DNA of 49,868 bases from an uncultured Nitrosomonadales bacterium (GCA_913058475.1 CAJXQA010000005.1:1-49868); one strand, 5' to 3'. Numbered from the stretch's first letter, positions 1 to 8,909 are shown. Notes: a model not told the origin generated them from the letters alone. Made by a program: numbers and translations.

Positions 1-44
1 CACCTCTCTATTCGTCGGCAGCGTCAGATGTGTATAAGAGACAG
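1..44 (+). other. Sequencing adapter: P5 tail, i5 index and Nextera Read-1 adapter (not genomic)
   Basis: Positions 12-44 are identical to the 33-base Nextera Read-1 transposase adapter, which ends in the mosaic-end AGATGTGTATAAGAGACAG. Positions 4-11 (CTCTCTAT) match the i5 index I remember as S502/N502, and positions 1-3 (CAC) match the end of the P5 flow-cell primer. The order P5 end, index, adapter is exactly that of a Nextera library molecule. Genomic sequence starts at 45, inside pyrB. The adapter match is direct; the index name is from memory. Confidence 0.98.
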
Positions 45-692
45 GCTAAAAGCCTTTATATTTAAGTCATTAATGTTTTTAGGCATTAATGATTCAGGGC
101 CGATTACTCTTACCTCTTTTACACCAAGTTTGTTTAAAATATAAATTTCTGACTTTGCTACTCTTGAGTGCTCTATATCGCCTACAATCGCCACCTTGAG
201 GTCATCAAATTTTTTTTTGTAACTCCTAATGGTGTATGCATCTAGAAGTGCTTGAGTAGGGTGTTCTTTATTTCCATCACCGGCATTTATGACGTGAGCC
301 ATATTTTTAATATTTTGAGCAATTTTTGCAGGAATTCCTGGCTTTGAGTGCCTAACAACAAAAATACTCACGCCCATAGCTATTAAATTATTTATCAAAT
401 CAAGTATTGATTCACCCTTTGATTGAGATGAGGTTGCTATATCAAGATTGATTACGTCTGCAGATAATCTTTTTGCAGCAATCTCAAAAGTAGTTTGCGT
501 TCTTGTGCTGTTTTCAAAAAAAAGATTACAGATTGTTTTCCCCTGCAAAACATCATACTTACTTATACTTTGGTTATTTATAAGAAACTTATCTGCTCTT
601 ATAAAAATATCTTTGATAAGTGATACATCCATTTCTTGAATTGATAGCAAGTGCTGAAGTTCAGAGAGCTTATTTTTTTGTATTTTTTTCAT
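45..692 (-). CDS. pyrB: Aspartate carbamoyltransferase catalytic chain, partial (C-terminus missing)
   Basis: This enzyme condenses carbamoyl phosphate with L-aspartate, the first committed step of pyrimidine synthesis in the cytoplasm. The visible 216 residues hold the carbamoyl-phosphate loop FFENSTRT (58-65), SKGES (91-95), the HPTQ motif (144-147) and GDIEHSR (171-177) at the start of the aspartate domain. The family is usually about 305-320 residues, so roughly the last 90-100 are missing. The open frame runs on to 24, but its last six residues (LSLIHI) are translated adapter and are excluded. The ATG (690-692) overlaps the ruvX stop as ATGA, so the two are translationally coupled. In many relatives a pyrR gene lies between ruvX and pyrB; none is present here. 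Confidence 0.95.
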
Positions 693-1153
693 AAAATAAG
701 ATTATTTTCATTTTTATCGGATTCAAAAAAAGAATCTAGAATGATCATGGCTGCTACTTGATCAATTATGTGCTTTCTTTTTTTTAAATTTTTTTCAAGC
801 GCCTTTAACCTTAGCTCAGCCTCGGATGAACTGAACCTTTCATCAATAAAATGAACTGGAATATTAAATTTATTTTTAAGCTTTTCTCCAAATTTTTTTG
901 CTAAAGCACTCATTCTTGATTTACTACCATCATCATTTAGGGGGTACCCTACTATTAATTGGATAGGTTTCCATGTTTCTAGTAATGATTCAATTTTAAT
1001 ATACCTATCAGTTTTTTTTGATGCTTCAATTGTTTCAAGGGGGTGAACATTATTTGTAATGTTATTTCCAATTGCGACTCCAACTCTTTTTTCTCCAAAG
1101 TCAAAAGATAGGATATTTCCAACAAGTAATTTATGATCCTTAGCTTCAGTCAT
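689..1153 (-). CDS. ruvX: YqgF/RuvX family pre-16S rRNA nuclease, putative Holliday junction resolvase
   Basis: A 154-residue RNase H-fold protein of the YqgF family, which trims the 5' end of pre-16S rRNA and has been proposed as a Holliday junction resolvase. The fold's acidic residues are visible as D18 in SFDFGEKRVG, D104-E105 in FIDERFSSSEAE and D131 in DQVAA; IVGYPLNDDG (67-76) is also typical. I chose the ATG at 1151-1153; a TTG two codons upstream (1159) would add only two residues. No clear Shine-Dalgarno is visible. The stop overlaps the pyrB start. The 3' end of ribBA lies upstream, separated by a terminator, so ruvX-pyrB is probably its own transcript. Confidence 0.93.
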   Translation of the reverse strand: MTEAKDHKLLVGNILSFDFGEKRVGVAIGNNITNNVHPLETIEASKKTDRYIKIESLLETWKPIQLIVGYPLNDDGSKSRMSALAKKFGEKLKNKFNIPVHFIDERFSSSEAELRLKALEKNLKKRKHIIDQVAAMIILDSFFESDKNENNLIL

Positions 1154-1180
1154 ATGCAATGAGACTTAAATAAAGAAGTA

Positions 1181-1204
1181 AAAAAAAAGGGAATAGCTCC
1201 CTTT
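1181..1204 (-). terminator. Rho-independent terminator of the ribE-ribBA operon
   Basis: A 7-bp perfect stem (AAAGGGA at 1186-1192 with TCCCTTT at 1198-1204) and a 5-base loop are followed, reading the minus strand, by a continuous run of T (the A run at 1181-1188). It lies 72 bases past the ribBA stop and just before ruvX. On the plus strand no strong T run follows, so it is directional. Confidence 0.8.
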
Positions 1205-1276
1205 GATTTTAAAAAAAATTAATTTATATTTAATTATATTCAACTGACTAATTTTACCATGAATTAATTTTTAAGT

Positions 1277-2359
1277 TTACATATTATTTTCAATAAATTC
1301 AGTAACTTGAAGGCCATATCCTGCCATACTAGGCATTTTTCTTGGAGCAGCTAAAAGTTTCATTTTTGAAACGCCTATATCAACTAAAATTTGTGATCCT
1401 ATTCCGTAGCTCCTTAAATCAGTCGATTTTTTTAAAGTAATATTTTCATGGTTCAATTTGCTTGTTATATTATTTTGGGATTCGTTGTAGTTTAAGAAAA
1501 TTACAACGCCATTTTTTTCATCGCTAATCTTTTTAAGTGCCTTTAGGGGTGGCCACGAATGAGGTGTTTCTTTGCTTACAAAATCTAATATTGATAAAGG
1601 TTCATGAACTCTAACTATAACTTCATCATCCTTTTTTATGGTCCCCTTTACAAAAGCTAAGTGAGTATTTTTTGATAGTAGGTCTGAATAAACTATAAGT
1701 TTCATCATGCCAAATTCAGTGCTAAGTTCTTCCTCACTTATTTTTTTTATCAGCTTTTCTTTCTTGCTACGATACTCAATTAAATCAGCAATTGTTCCAA
1801 TTTTTATTCCATGCTTTTTTGAAAATTTAATGAGATCTGGCAGCCTAGCCATACTTCCATCATCATTTAATATTTCACATATGACAGATGCTGGTGTTGT
1901 TCCAGCAAGAGCAGCAAGATCACATCCAGCTTCTGTATGACCTGCCCTATATAATACTCCGCCTGAATGAGCAATGAGCGGAAATATATGTCCAGGCCTG
2001 TTGATAAATGTATGATCTGATTGGGGCTGAATAGCGGAGGTGATTGTTTTAGCTCGATCTCCTGCCGATATTCCGGTAGTGATGCCTGAAGAAGCATCGA
2101 TAGAGACAGTAAAATTTGTCCCAAGCTTTCCTTGGTTATCTTCAACCATCAGAGGAAGTTTAAGTTTATTAGCTTTATCTTCCGTCAGAGTTAAGCAAAT
2201 TAGACCTCTTCCATATTTGGCCATAAAATTGATATATTCTGGCGTAACGTGATCAGCTGCTATTAATAAATCACCTTCATTTTCACGATCTTCGTCATCT
2301 ACAAGGATTACCATCCTTCCTTTTTTTAGATCACTTACTATGTCTTCAATATTGTTCAT
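1277..2359 (-). CDS. ribB: 3,4-dihydroxy-2-butanone 4-phosphate synthase with degenerate GTP cyclohydrolase II domain
   Basis: The first ~200 residues are a complete DHBP synthase, which makes the four-carbon riboflavin precursor from ribulose 5-phosphate. DDEDRENEGD (21-30) carries the acidic Mg-binding cluster and HTEAGCDLA (141-149) the active-site histidine. Residues ~205-360 align with GTP cyclohydrolase II at the end (DLRSYGIGSQILVDIG, then RKMPSMAGYGL), but the zinc-binding RCDCG-type cysteine cluster is absent. Only the DHBP reaction is therefore expected; such RibBA/RibBX hybrids are common in proteobacteria. It lies 12 bases after ribE and is followed by the terminator at 1181-1204. 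A working ribA would have to be elsewhere in the genome. Confidence 0.93.
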   Translation of the reverse strand: MNNIEDIVSDLKKGRMVILVDDEDRENEGDLLIAADHVTPEYINFMAKYGRGLICLTLTEDKANKLKLPLMVEDNQGKLGTNFTVSIDASSGITTGISAGDRAKTITSAIQPQSDHTFINRPGHIFPLIAHSGGVLYRAGHTEAGCDLAALAGTTPASVICEILNDDGSMARLPDLIKFSKKHGIKIGTIADLIEYRSKKEKLIKKISEEELSTEFGMMKLIVYSDLLSKNTHLAFVKGTIKKDDEVIVRVHEPLSILDFVSKETPHSWPPLKALKKISDEKNGVVIFLNYNESQNNITSKLNHENITLKKSTDLRSYGIGSQILVDIGVSKMKLLAAPRKMPSMAGYGLQVTEFIENNM

Positions 2360-2371
2360 AAATAATTTTGT

Positions 2372-2956
2372 TTACTTTGTAATGAAATTTTGTAGATACC
2401 TTGCAATCATATCAATCTCTATATTCACCTTATCACCCTCTTTAAGATCTGATAAATTTGTTGTTTGCAATGTATGCGGAATTAAGTTGATATAAAAAAT
2501 ATTCTCACCAACATTGTTTATAGTCAAGCTAGTTCCATTCAATGCTACTGAGCCTTTTTCAGGAATGAATTTCATTAATTTTTCCGATACTTTTAACCCC
2601 CAAACTTCACACAAATCTTTTTTTTCAATACTATGGATAACACCTACTTCATCAACATGACCAGTAACAAAATGACCTGATACTTTTCCATTAAATCTTA
2701 GGGATGATTCAAGATTTAGTTTCTGTGATAATTTGAGAGGTGCGGTTCTGGATAAAGTTTCTCTGGAAATATCGAAACTTAATAAATCTTCATTTATATC
2801 TTTTACCGTTAGACAGATCCCATTTACAGAAATGCTGTCTCCAATATTAATATCCTGTAACTTGTTATCATTAAGAAAGATATTGACCTTTAAATCTTCT
2901 CCTTCTCTATCAATAGATTTGATTATGCCAATTGATTCAATTATTCCTGTAAACAT
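2372..2956 (-). CDS. ribE: Riboflavin synthase alpha subunit
   Basis: Converts two molecules of 6,7-dimethyl-8-ribityllumazine to riboflavin. The 194 residues form two lumazine-binding repeats (about 1-95 and 96-190). The diagnostic N-terminus MFTGIIESIG fixes the start, and SVNGICLTV in the first repeat is matched by ALNGTSLTI in the second, as is usual. Length is normal. It is the first gene of a two-gene transcript with ribB; the ribD and ribH genes that often accompany it are not here. It diverges from lolC across only 52 bases, too short for an FMN riboswitch. The same protein is also called RibC. Confidence 0.95.
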   Translation of the reverse strand: MFTGIIESIGIIKSIDREGEDLKVNIFLNDNKLQDINIGDSISVNGICLTVKDINEDLLSFDISRETLSRTAPLKLSQKLNLESSLRFNGKVSGHFVTGHVDEVGVIHSIEKKDLCEVWGLKVSEKLMKFIPEKGSVALNGTSLTINNVGENIFYINLIPHTLQTTNLSDLKEGDKVNIEIDMIARYLQNFITK

Positions 2957-3008
2957 GCCATAATTCTAGCAGAATGCTCATATCGAAGCTTAACTAAATA
3001 TATATTCA

Positions 3009-4277
3009 ATGACTAAATCAGTTAAAAATAAAAAATTTTATGAATTTTGGATCGCTCTTAGGTATACAAATTTAAAAAATACCAACCAATTTATTTCATT
3101 TATTTCTTTGACAAGTATTATAGGTATTACATTAGGTGTCATGGCCTTAATAATAGTTTTATCTGTAATGAATGGATTTCAGTCAGAACTTAAATCAAGA
3201 ATTTTAAGTGTGACTTCTCATATAGAAATAACAAAGCCCGGAAGAGACCTTAACAATTGGCAACAAACTAAAAAAACAATTAATAAAGATATGGGAATTG
3301 ATGGAGTTTCCCCATATGTTGAAGACCAAGCAATGATTTCTGTTGGTAAAAGGAATAGGGGGGTCATAGTCAGAGGTATATTTCCCGAAATTGAAAAAGA
3401 TGTAAGCGATATAAATACAAAAATAAGTTCAGGAGCTTATCGTCTTAATGAGGGGCAATATGACATATTAATTGGGGTTGATCTTGCTAGGTATTTAGGG
3501 GTATCAGTAGGCGATAAGGTTGCAATGATTTCCTCCAAATCAAATTTTTCAGCGGCTGGAATAATGCCAAGAATCAAACGATTTAATATTTCTGGAATTT
3601 TTGACTCAGGAATGTATGAGTATGATGCTGGGCTAGCCTTAATCAATTTAAAGGATGCGCAGACATTTTTTAAAAAAAACAAAAATGTGTCTGGTTTGAG
3701 GGTAGAACTAAATAATATTGACGACACGGAAAAAATTTCAAACTATTTAAAAAAAACTTTTAGCCATGACCCTTTTGTGTACGTTTCAGATTGGAGAATC
3801 CAGCATGCCAATCTGTTTGCTGCTATTGAATTAGAAAAAAAGGTAATGTTTATTATTTTAACTTTGATAATCGCGGTCGCAGCTTTTAATATTGTGTCTA
3901 CACTAGTAATGGGGGTGACTGAAAAGCGATCAGACATTGCAATATTAAGGACGATAGGCGTAAATCAAAAAAGTATTATGTATATTTTTATTTTACAGGG
4001 ATTTATCATAGGTGCCTTGGGGACATTTTTTGGAATTTTTTTTGGAGTTGCAATATCACTAAATATAGAAACAATCGTCCCATTGATAGAAAGAATATTT
4101 AATACAGAATTTTTAGCTAAGGATATTTATCTTATTTCTACGGTTCCTTCAAAAGTTATGACTGTTGATGTTTATAGAATAGGGTTGATGGGGTTATTTC
4201 TTTCTTTAGTTGCCTCAATATATCCAAGTTATAAAGCCTCAAAGGTTGATCCAGCAACGGCATTAAAATATGAATGA
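3009..4277 (+). CDS. lolC: Lipoprotein-releasing ABC transporter permease LolC/LolE family
   Basis: Inner-membrane subunit that extracts outer-membrane lipoproteins and hands them to LolA, powered by LolD. The 422 residues have the MacB/FtsX layout: one N-terminal membrane segment (about 28-54), a large periplasmic domain, and three C-terminal membrane segments. The ending DPATALKYE is typical of the family. The 3' end overlaps lolD by 8 bases, so the two are co-translated. Only one LolC/E-type gene is present before lolD, and none follows, so the transporter may be a homodimeric LolF type; a second copy elsewhere cannot be excluded. Confidence 0.93.
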   Translation: MTKSVKNKKFYEFWIALRYTNLKNTNQFISFISLTSIIGITLGVMALIIVLSVMNGFQSELKSRILSVTSHIEITKPGRDLNNWQQTKKTINKDMGIDGVSPYVEDQAMISVGKRNRGVIVRGIFPEIEKDVSDINTKISSGAYRLNEGQYDILIGVDLARYLGVSVGDKVAMISSKSNFSAAGIMPRIKRFNISGIFDSGMYEYDAGLALINLKDAQTFFKKNKNVSGLRVELNNIDDTEKISNYLKKTFSHDPFVYVSDWRIQHANLFAAIELEKKVMFIILTLIIAVAAFNIVSTLVMGVTEKRSDIAILRTIGVNQKSIMYIFILQGFIIGALGTFFGIFFGVAISLNIETIVPLIERIFNTEFLAKDIYLISTVPSKVMTVDVYRIGLMGLFLSLVASIYPSYKASKVDPATALKYE

Positions 4278-4947
4278 TATATTTCAAATTAACTTAAAAA
4301 GTGTAACTAAGAGTTTTGAAGGGCTCGATGTACCAGTCCTTAAAAATTTAAATTTTCATATAAAAGCATCAGAAAAAGTTGCCATTGTGGGTAGTTCTGG
4401 CTCTGGGAAAAGCACTCTCTTACATATTATTGCTGGACTAGATTCTCCTTCAGAAGGAAAGGTCTTGTTTAACAATTCAGATATGAGTAGCCTTTCTGAT
4501 AACAATATGGCAAAACTAAGAAACAAACATATAGGCTTTATTTATCAATCACACCATTTATTAAATGATTTTTCATCAATTGAAAATGTAATGATGCCAC
4601 TTATAGTAAGGAGAGGAGATTATTTGAATGATTTTAATCAAGCAAAAGAAGTATTAAAAAAATTGGGTTTAGGTAAGAGGTTAAATCATTTTCCTCATCA
4701 ATTGTCCGGAGGGGAAAGGCAGAGAGTTGCTATAGCAAGGGCGATGGTTACTGCCCCAGATTTAATTTTAGCAGATGAGCCAACAGGTAATCTCGATCAT
4801 AAAAATGCAAATTTAATTTTTGATTCATTTTTAGAATTAGTAGATGAATTTAAAACAGCCATAGTTTTAGTTACGCATGATCTATCATTAGCTAAAAGAA
4901 TGAAAAAAAATTATCATCTAGCATCGGGAAAACTTAAATCAAACTAG
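4270..4947 (+). CDS. lolD: Lipoprotein-releasing ABC transporter ATPase
   Basis: Cytoplasmic ATPase driving lipoprotein release with LolC. The 225 residues show Walker [10 protein letters not shown] (41-49), Q-loop region [12 protein letters not shown] signature [14 protein letters not shown], Walker [13 protein letters not shown] and the H-loop VTHD. Length is normal. The ATG lies inside the lolC 3' end (8-base overlap). A gap of 38 bases with TATAAT at 4948-4953 separates it from exbB, which may allow an internal promoter. Many relatives have comEC between lolD and exbB; it is absent. Confidence 0.96.
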   Translation: MNDIFQINLKSVTKSFEGLDVPVLKNLNFHIKASEKVAIVGSSGSGKSTLLHIIAGLDSPSEGKVLFNNSDMSSLSDNNMAKLRNKHIGFIYQSHHLLNDFSSIENVMMPLIVRRGDYLNDFNQAKEVLKKLGLGKRLNHFPHQLSGGERQRVAIARAMVTAPDLILADEPTGNLDHKNANLIFDSFLELVDEFKTAIVLVTHDLSLAKRMKKNYHLASGKLKSN

Positions 4948-4985
4948 TATAATGTTGAAGAAATAATCAAAAGGAGTTTTTTATT

Positions 4986-5582
4986 GTGTGGGAAATAATA
5001 CAAGCAGCTGGCTGGCCAATTTGGCCGCTAATTTTAACTTCAATTTTTGGTGTTGCAATAATTTTAGAAAGATTTTGGTCTTTAAGAAAAAGTCAGATTA
5101 TCCCTGAGGGATTAATTGTTGAAATTAAAACTATGATTAAGCAAAATAATCTCGATAACAATAAAGTGAATATTATAAAGAACTCATCACCCTTAGGAGA
5201 TCTTCTAGCTGTTGCTATTATCAAGAGGAAGGACAATGTCGAAGTTATTAAGTCTGCTCTAGATGAAAGAGCTGGAATTATAGTACACAATTTAGAAAGA
5301 TATCTTGGTGTTTTAGTTACAATTGCAACTGTTGCACCTCTTCTGGGACTTTTTGGAACTATTATTGGTATGGTTGAGTTATTTAGTTCATTTACAAGCA
5401 GTGGACATGATGTTGCGGTATTTGCTCGAGGTATATCCATAGCGCTTTATAATACTGCTGGAGGAATTGTTGTAGCTGTCCCCGCAATGATAGCTTATCG
5501 CTTTTTCAGATCAAAAATTGATAACTACTTAAATGAGATGGAGCATTATGCTATTCAAATTGTTGAGATTTTAAAAGGATAG
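4986..5582 (+). CDS. exbB: MotA/TolQ/ExbB proton channel family protein
   Basis: Polytopic inner-membrane protein that with ExbD harvests proton motive force for TonB- or Tol-like energy transfer. The 198 residues have one N-terminal membrane segment and two more around 105-130 and 150-175, with the conserved APLLGLFGTIIGMV and GGIVVAVPAMIAY stretches of the TolQ/ExbB core. The start is GTG: a strong AAGGAG at 4971-4976 sits 9 bases upstream. ExbD follows 11 bases later. No tonB or tolA is nearby, so the energised partner is unknown. This exbBD pair upstream of lpxK is commonly seen in related proteobacteria. Confidence 0.9.
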   Translation: MWEIIQAAGWPIWPLILTSIFGVAIILERFWSLRKSQIIPEGLIVEIKTMIKQNNLDNNKVNIIKNSSPLGDLLAVAIIKRKDNVEVIKSALDERAGIIVHNLERYLGVLVTIATVAPLLGLFGTIIGMVELFSSFTSSGHDVAVFARGISIALYNTAGGIVVAVPAMIAYRFFRSKIDNYLNEMEHYAIQIVEILKG

Positions 5583-5593
5583 CTTTTTAAAAT

Positions 5594-6007
5594 ATGAATT
5601 TTAGAAAAAAAGTAAAACAAGATGATTTAGAAATTAATTTTATTCCTTTAATTGATGTCTTATTGGTAATTATTATTTTCTTAGTTGTTAGTACAACTTT
5701 TTCAAAATTTAGTGAATTAAAGATTAATTTGCCAACTGCGGAAGCAAATCAAGTTGATAAAAATGTTGAAAGAATAAATATTTCAATATCTGAAAATGGC
5801 GATTATGCAATCAATGAAGCTCCATTAAGAACCTCGACAATAAATAACATAGTGACTAATTTAAAAAATGCAGCTAATGCAATAAAAGACCCCGTGATCG
5901 TCATTAGTGCTGATTCAGATTCACCACATCAATCTGTTATTAATGTTATGGAAGCAGCAAGAATTGCTGGTTTGTCTAAAATTACCTTTTCAACCAAAGT
6001 AAAATAA
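5594..6007 (+). CDS. exbD: Biopolymer transport protein ExbD/TolR family
   Basis: Partner of ExbB in a proton-driven motor. A short cytoplasmic N-terminus is followed by one membrane helix (about 16-38) carrying Asp21 in INFIPLIDVLLV, the conserved protonatable aspartate of the family, and then a periplasmic domain to residue 137. Length is typical. It is 6 bases upstream of msbA, so exbB-exbD-msbA-lpxK are probably one transcript. Confidence 0.92.
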   Translation: MNFRKKVKQDDLEINFIPLIDVLLVIIIFLVVSTTFSKFSELKINLPTAEANQVDKNVERINISISENGDYAINEAPLRTSTINNIVTNLKNAANAIKDPVIVISADSDSPHQSVINVMEAARIAGLSKITFSTKVK

Positions 6008-6013
6008 AATTTA

Positions 6014-7759
6014 ATGTCGAAAGAGATAGCGGCAAAAGAAACATTAAAAAATTATAAAAAAGTTTACATACGTTTATTCAAATATGCGTTAACGTACAAA
6101 CTAATTTTAAGCTTCAGTATAGTTTCTATTTTAATAACGGCTTTGGCAGATACAAGCTTTTTAGCTCTTCTAAAAAAAATAACAGATGAAGGTTTTGTAA
6201 GTAACCCCAACAATCTAACCAGTTTAATACCGCTCATAGTTATTTTTATTATTTTGATAAGGGCCTCTGCTAGGTTTTTTTCTTCTTATTCATTGAGGTG
6301 GGTTTCAAGAAAAATAGTACAAAACTTACGCTATGATATTTTTGATAATTTAATGAAGTTGCCTATTTTTTATTTCGATAGCAATACAACAGGCATTTTA
6401 ATTTCTAAGATCACCTATGAAACAGAGCAACTTCAAACCATCATAACAAAAGTGTCCCTAATTGCATTAAGGGACACTTTTACAATTATTGCTGTTGTTA
6501 GTTACATGTTTTATCTAAATGGCTTGCTGGCAATTTTTGTATTAATTATCTTGCCAATTGCAGGCTACTTAATTAAAAAAATTATTCCTAAGCTAAGAGA
6601 TGCTGCAAATGAATTCCAAAGGTTAATGGGGGATATAACTAAAATTGCTGAAGAGGCAATATCTGGCCAGAGGATTGTTAAAATATTTGGTGCCTCTAAA
6701 TATGAGAGAGACAGATTCAGCAAGTCAATTATCCGTAACCGACAAATGGGTACAAAATTGGCTAGACTAAGCTCAACTAATAGTCTAATTATAGAAATCA
6801 TGTTGGGGCTTCTACTTGCTGGAGTTCTTCATTACTCCCTTTCAAACTTATCTCCTGGTGAATTTATTGCATTCATTGGAGCTATCGTTTTAATTATTAC
6901 GCCTATTAAGAGATTAACAGCTTTGAATGAGCAAATTCAAATAGGTTACGCAGCTGCTGTAAGTATTTTTTCTGTAATGGATGAAAAAAAAGAAAAAGAT
7001 TTAGGAAAATTTAATTTAAAAAAAGTTAAAGGAAAGCTTGAGTTTATAGATGTTTGCTTTACATATCCGAAAAATAAAAAGGCTGTTTTATCTGATATTA
7101 ATTTTAGTATTAAAGCTGGAGAAAAAGTTGCTCTAGTTGGTAAGTCTGGAGGTGGAAAAACAACTCTTCTTAACTTAATTCCAAAATTTTATGATGTAAG
7201 TTCGGGTTCTATTAAGTTAGATAATTTTGATATAAACGAAATTTCAAATAATTCATTAAGAAAAAACTTAGCCCTAGTTAGTCAGGACACCATCTTATTT
7301 AATGACACAATTTATAATAATATTGCATATGGTAGTTTGAAATCTGTTTCATTGGAAAAGGTTAAAAAAGCTGCAAAAGCTGCAAATGCCTTAGAATTTA
7401 TTAATGAACTTCCTAATGGGTTTAATCATATCATAGGAGATCGAGGGGTTCGCTTGTCAGGTGGGCAGAAGCAAAGAATAGCAATTGCTCGTGCAATTTT
7501 AAAAAATGCACCAATTCTATTGCTAGATGAGGCTACCTCAGCACTTGATTCAGAATCAGAACGCTTGGTTCAGGCAGCCTTAGACAATCTAATGGCTAAA
7601 AAAACATCCATTGTAATCGCACATCGTCTTAGCACAATAAAAAATGCAGATAAAATTATTGTGATGGACCAGGGAAAAATAGTTGGTGTAGGAAGACATA
7701 ATTCGCTGGTAAAAAATAATAAATTTTATTTAAAGATTTACAAAAAAGGATTTGAGTAA
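6014..7759 (+). CDS. msbA: Lipid A export ATP-binding/permease protein MsbA
   Basis: Flips core lipid A across the inner membrane. The 581 residues are a half-transporter: six membrane helices in ~25-310, then an ATPase with Walker A GKSGGGKT (376-383), signature LSGGQKQRIA (481-490) and Walker B ILLLDEATSALD (501-512). MsbA is preferred over a generic exporter because lpxK and kdsB follow directly, as in the classic msbA-lpxK order. Residues 145-156 are encoded by a perfect 12-bp inverted repeat (6448-6481). The stop codon is one base before the probable lpxK start. Confidence 0.93.
   Translation: MSKEIAAKETLKNYKKVYIRLFKYALTYKLILSFSIVSILITALADTSFLALLKKITDEGFVSNPNNLTSLIPLIVIFIILIRASARFFSSYSLRWVSRKIVQNLRYDIFDNLMKLPIFYFDSNTTGILISKITYETEQLQTIITKVSLIALRDTFTIIAVVSYMFYLNGLLAIFVLIILPIAGYLIKKIIPKLRDAANEFQRLMGDITKIAEEAISGQRIVKIFGASKYERDRFSKSIIRNRQMGTKLARLSSTNSLIIEIMLGLLLAGVLHYSLSNLSPGEFIAFIGAIVLIITPIKRLTALNEQIQIGYAAAVSIFSVMDEKKEKDLGKFNLKKVKGKLEFIDVCFTYPKNKKAVLSDINFSIKAGEKVALVGKSGGGKTTLLNLIPKFYDVSSGSIKLDNFDINEISNNSLRKNLALVSQDTILFNDTIYNNIAYGSLKSVSLEKVKKAAKAANALEFINELPNGFNHIIGDRGVRLSGGQKQRIAIARAILKNAPILLLDEATSALDSESERLVQAALDNLMAKKTSIVIAHRLSTIKNADKIIVMDQGKIVGVGRHNSLVKNNKFYLKIYKKGFE
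6448..6481 (+). repeat. 12-bp perfect inverted repeat inside msbA
   Basis: AAAAGTGTCCCT (6448-6459) and AGGGACACTTTT (6470-6481) are perfect complements around a 10-base loop, inside codons 145-156 of msbA. The right arm ends in TTTT, so an RNA hairpin would look like a weak intrinsic terminator or pause site. It may be chance; protein coding continues normally through it. Confidence 0.8.
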
Positions 7760-7760
7760 T

Positions 7761-8741
7761 TTGATATCAATCGATCAGATTTTTAATAATCAGTATTATA
7801 AAAAATCAAATTGGATATATCTCCTTATACCATTCAGTATTATTTTTTACTGTATAAGTATTTTAAAAAATTATTTATATAAAAATGGATTCCTTAAGAG
7901 AATCAAAATTAAAGTTCCCGTCCTTATAATTGGAAATATTACACTTGGAGGAACAGGTAAGACACCACTAGCCCTAAACCTTATAACAAAGTTTTTAAAT
8001 AAAGGCTTAAATCCTGCACTAATATCAAGAGGTTATGGGGGTGCCGCTAAAAATATTACAGAAGTTTTTGAATCTACTAATGTTCGAGTTGTGGGAGATG
8101 AAGCATTATTGATTAAAGCTAAAAGTAAAATACCAGTTTTTGTTGGCAAAGACAGGGTAGGTGCTGCAAAAATTTTACTTAAAAAATATCCAAAAACATC
8201 CATTATTATTTCTGATGATGGATTACAACACCACAGGTTAGGAAGGGATTATGAAATAATTGTTGTTGACTCCCAAAGAAATTTTGGAAATGGGTTTATA
8301 TTTCCCGCAGGACCTCTAAGAGAAAGTAGATCAAGGCTTAATCAGGTTGATGCCGTTGTTTATAAGGGTACAAGTAATAATTCTAAATTTTATCAAATGA
8401 AATATATCACGAAGCATTTTAAAAATTTAATAACAAGTAAAAGTATTACATTTGAAGGTATACAGGATAAAAAAATAGTGGCGATTACTGCCATTGGAAA
8501 TCCTGAGAGTTTCTTCTCAATTTTAGAAGACTATAATTTAAAATTTAAAAAAGTTATTTTTAACGATCATTATTTGTTTAATAAGAATGATTTTATTAAA
8601 TATGCAAATTACAATATAGTTATGACTGAAAAAGATTCTATTAAATGCAAAGAGTTGGCAACTAAGAACTTTTGGGTACTTCCATTAGAAACTAAAGTCG
8701 ATGAGAGATTATTTAGAAATATATTAAAAAAGGTAATGTAA
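7761..8741 (+). CDS. lpxK: Tetraacyldisaccharide 4'-kinase
   Basis: Phosphorylates the 4' position of the lipid A disaccharide at the inner membrane. The P-loop GGTGKTP (from about residue 63) and ISRGYGG, GDEALLIK, ISDDGLQHHRLGRD and PAGPLRE are family hallmarks. There is an N-terminal membrane anchor (about 20-37). No ATG is available near the N-terminus: I chose TTG at 7761, with AAGGA at 7746-7750 ten bases upstream. A TTG at 7752 in the same frame would overlap msbA and sit too close to that site. Three bases separate it from the Trm112-like gene. Confidence 0.93.
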   Translation: MISIDQIFNNQYYKKSNWIYLLIPFSIIFYCISILKNYLYKNGFLKRIKIKVPVLIIGNITLGGTGKTPLALNLITKFLNKGLNPALISRGYGGAAKNITEVFESTNVRVVGDEALLIKAKSKIPVFVGKDRVGAAKILLKKYPKTSIIISDDGLQHHRLGRDYEIIVVDSQRNFGNGFIFPAGPLRESRSRLNQVDAVVYKGTSNNSKFYQMKYITKHFKNLITSKSITFEGIQDKKIVAITAIGNPESFFSILEDYNLKFKKVIFNDHYLFNKNDFIKYANYNIVMTEKDSIKCKELATKNFWVLPLETKVDERLFRNILKKVM

Positions 8742-8744
8742 ATT

Positions 8745-8909
8745 ATGGATAAAGAATTACTTCAAATCTTGGTTTGTCCTGTCACTAAAGGCCCGCTTGT
8801 TTATGACAAAGATAATAATGAACTCATATCTAAATCTGCAAAATTAGCTTACCCGATTAAAGATGACATTCCAATTCTGCTAGAAGATGAAGCAAGAAAA
8901 TTAAAATGA
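8745..8909 (+). CDS. Trm112/YcaR family small protein
   Basis: A 54-residue protein of the Trm112-like family (E. coli YcaR). It starts [18 protein letters not shown] and contains [19 protein letters not shown], matching the family's CPxxKGxL and AYPIxDGIPxML pattern. Homologues activate methyltransferases in eukaryotes; the bacterial role next to lpxK and kdsB is not settled. Only one of the zinc-type cysteines is kept, as in many bacterial members. It sits between lpxK (3 bases) and kdsB (13 bases), the standard position for this gene. Confidence 0.92.
   Translation: MDKELLQILVCPVTKGPLVYDKDNNELISKSAKLAYPIKDDIPILLEDEARKLK

Noticed and set aside
24..44. LSLIHI C-terminus on the pyrB frame
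   Set aside because: These codons are adapter sequence; the same six residues end the frame at the other contig end.
2957..3008. FMN riboswitch upstream of ribE
   Set aside because: The divergent gap is only 52 bases, too short for the RFN element, and no RFN-like conserved bases were seen.
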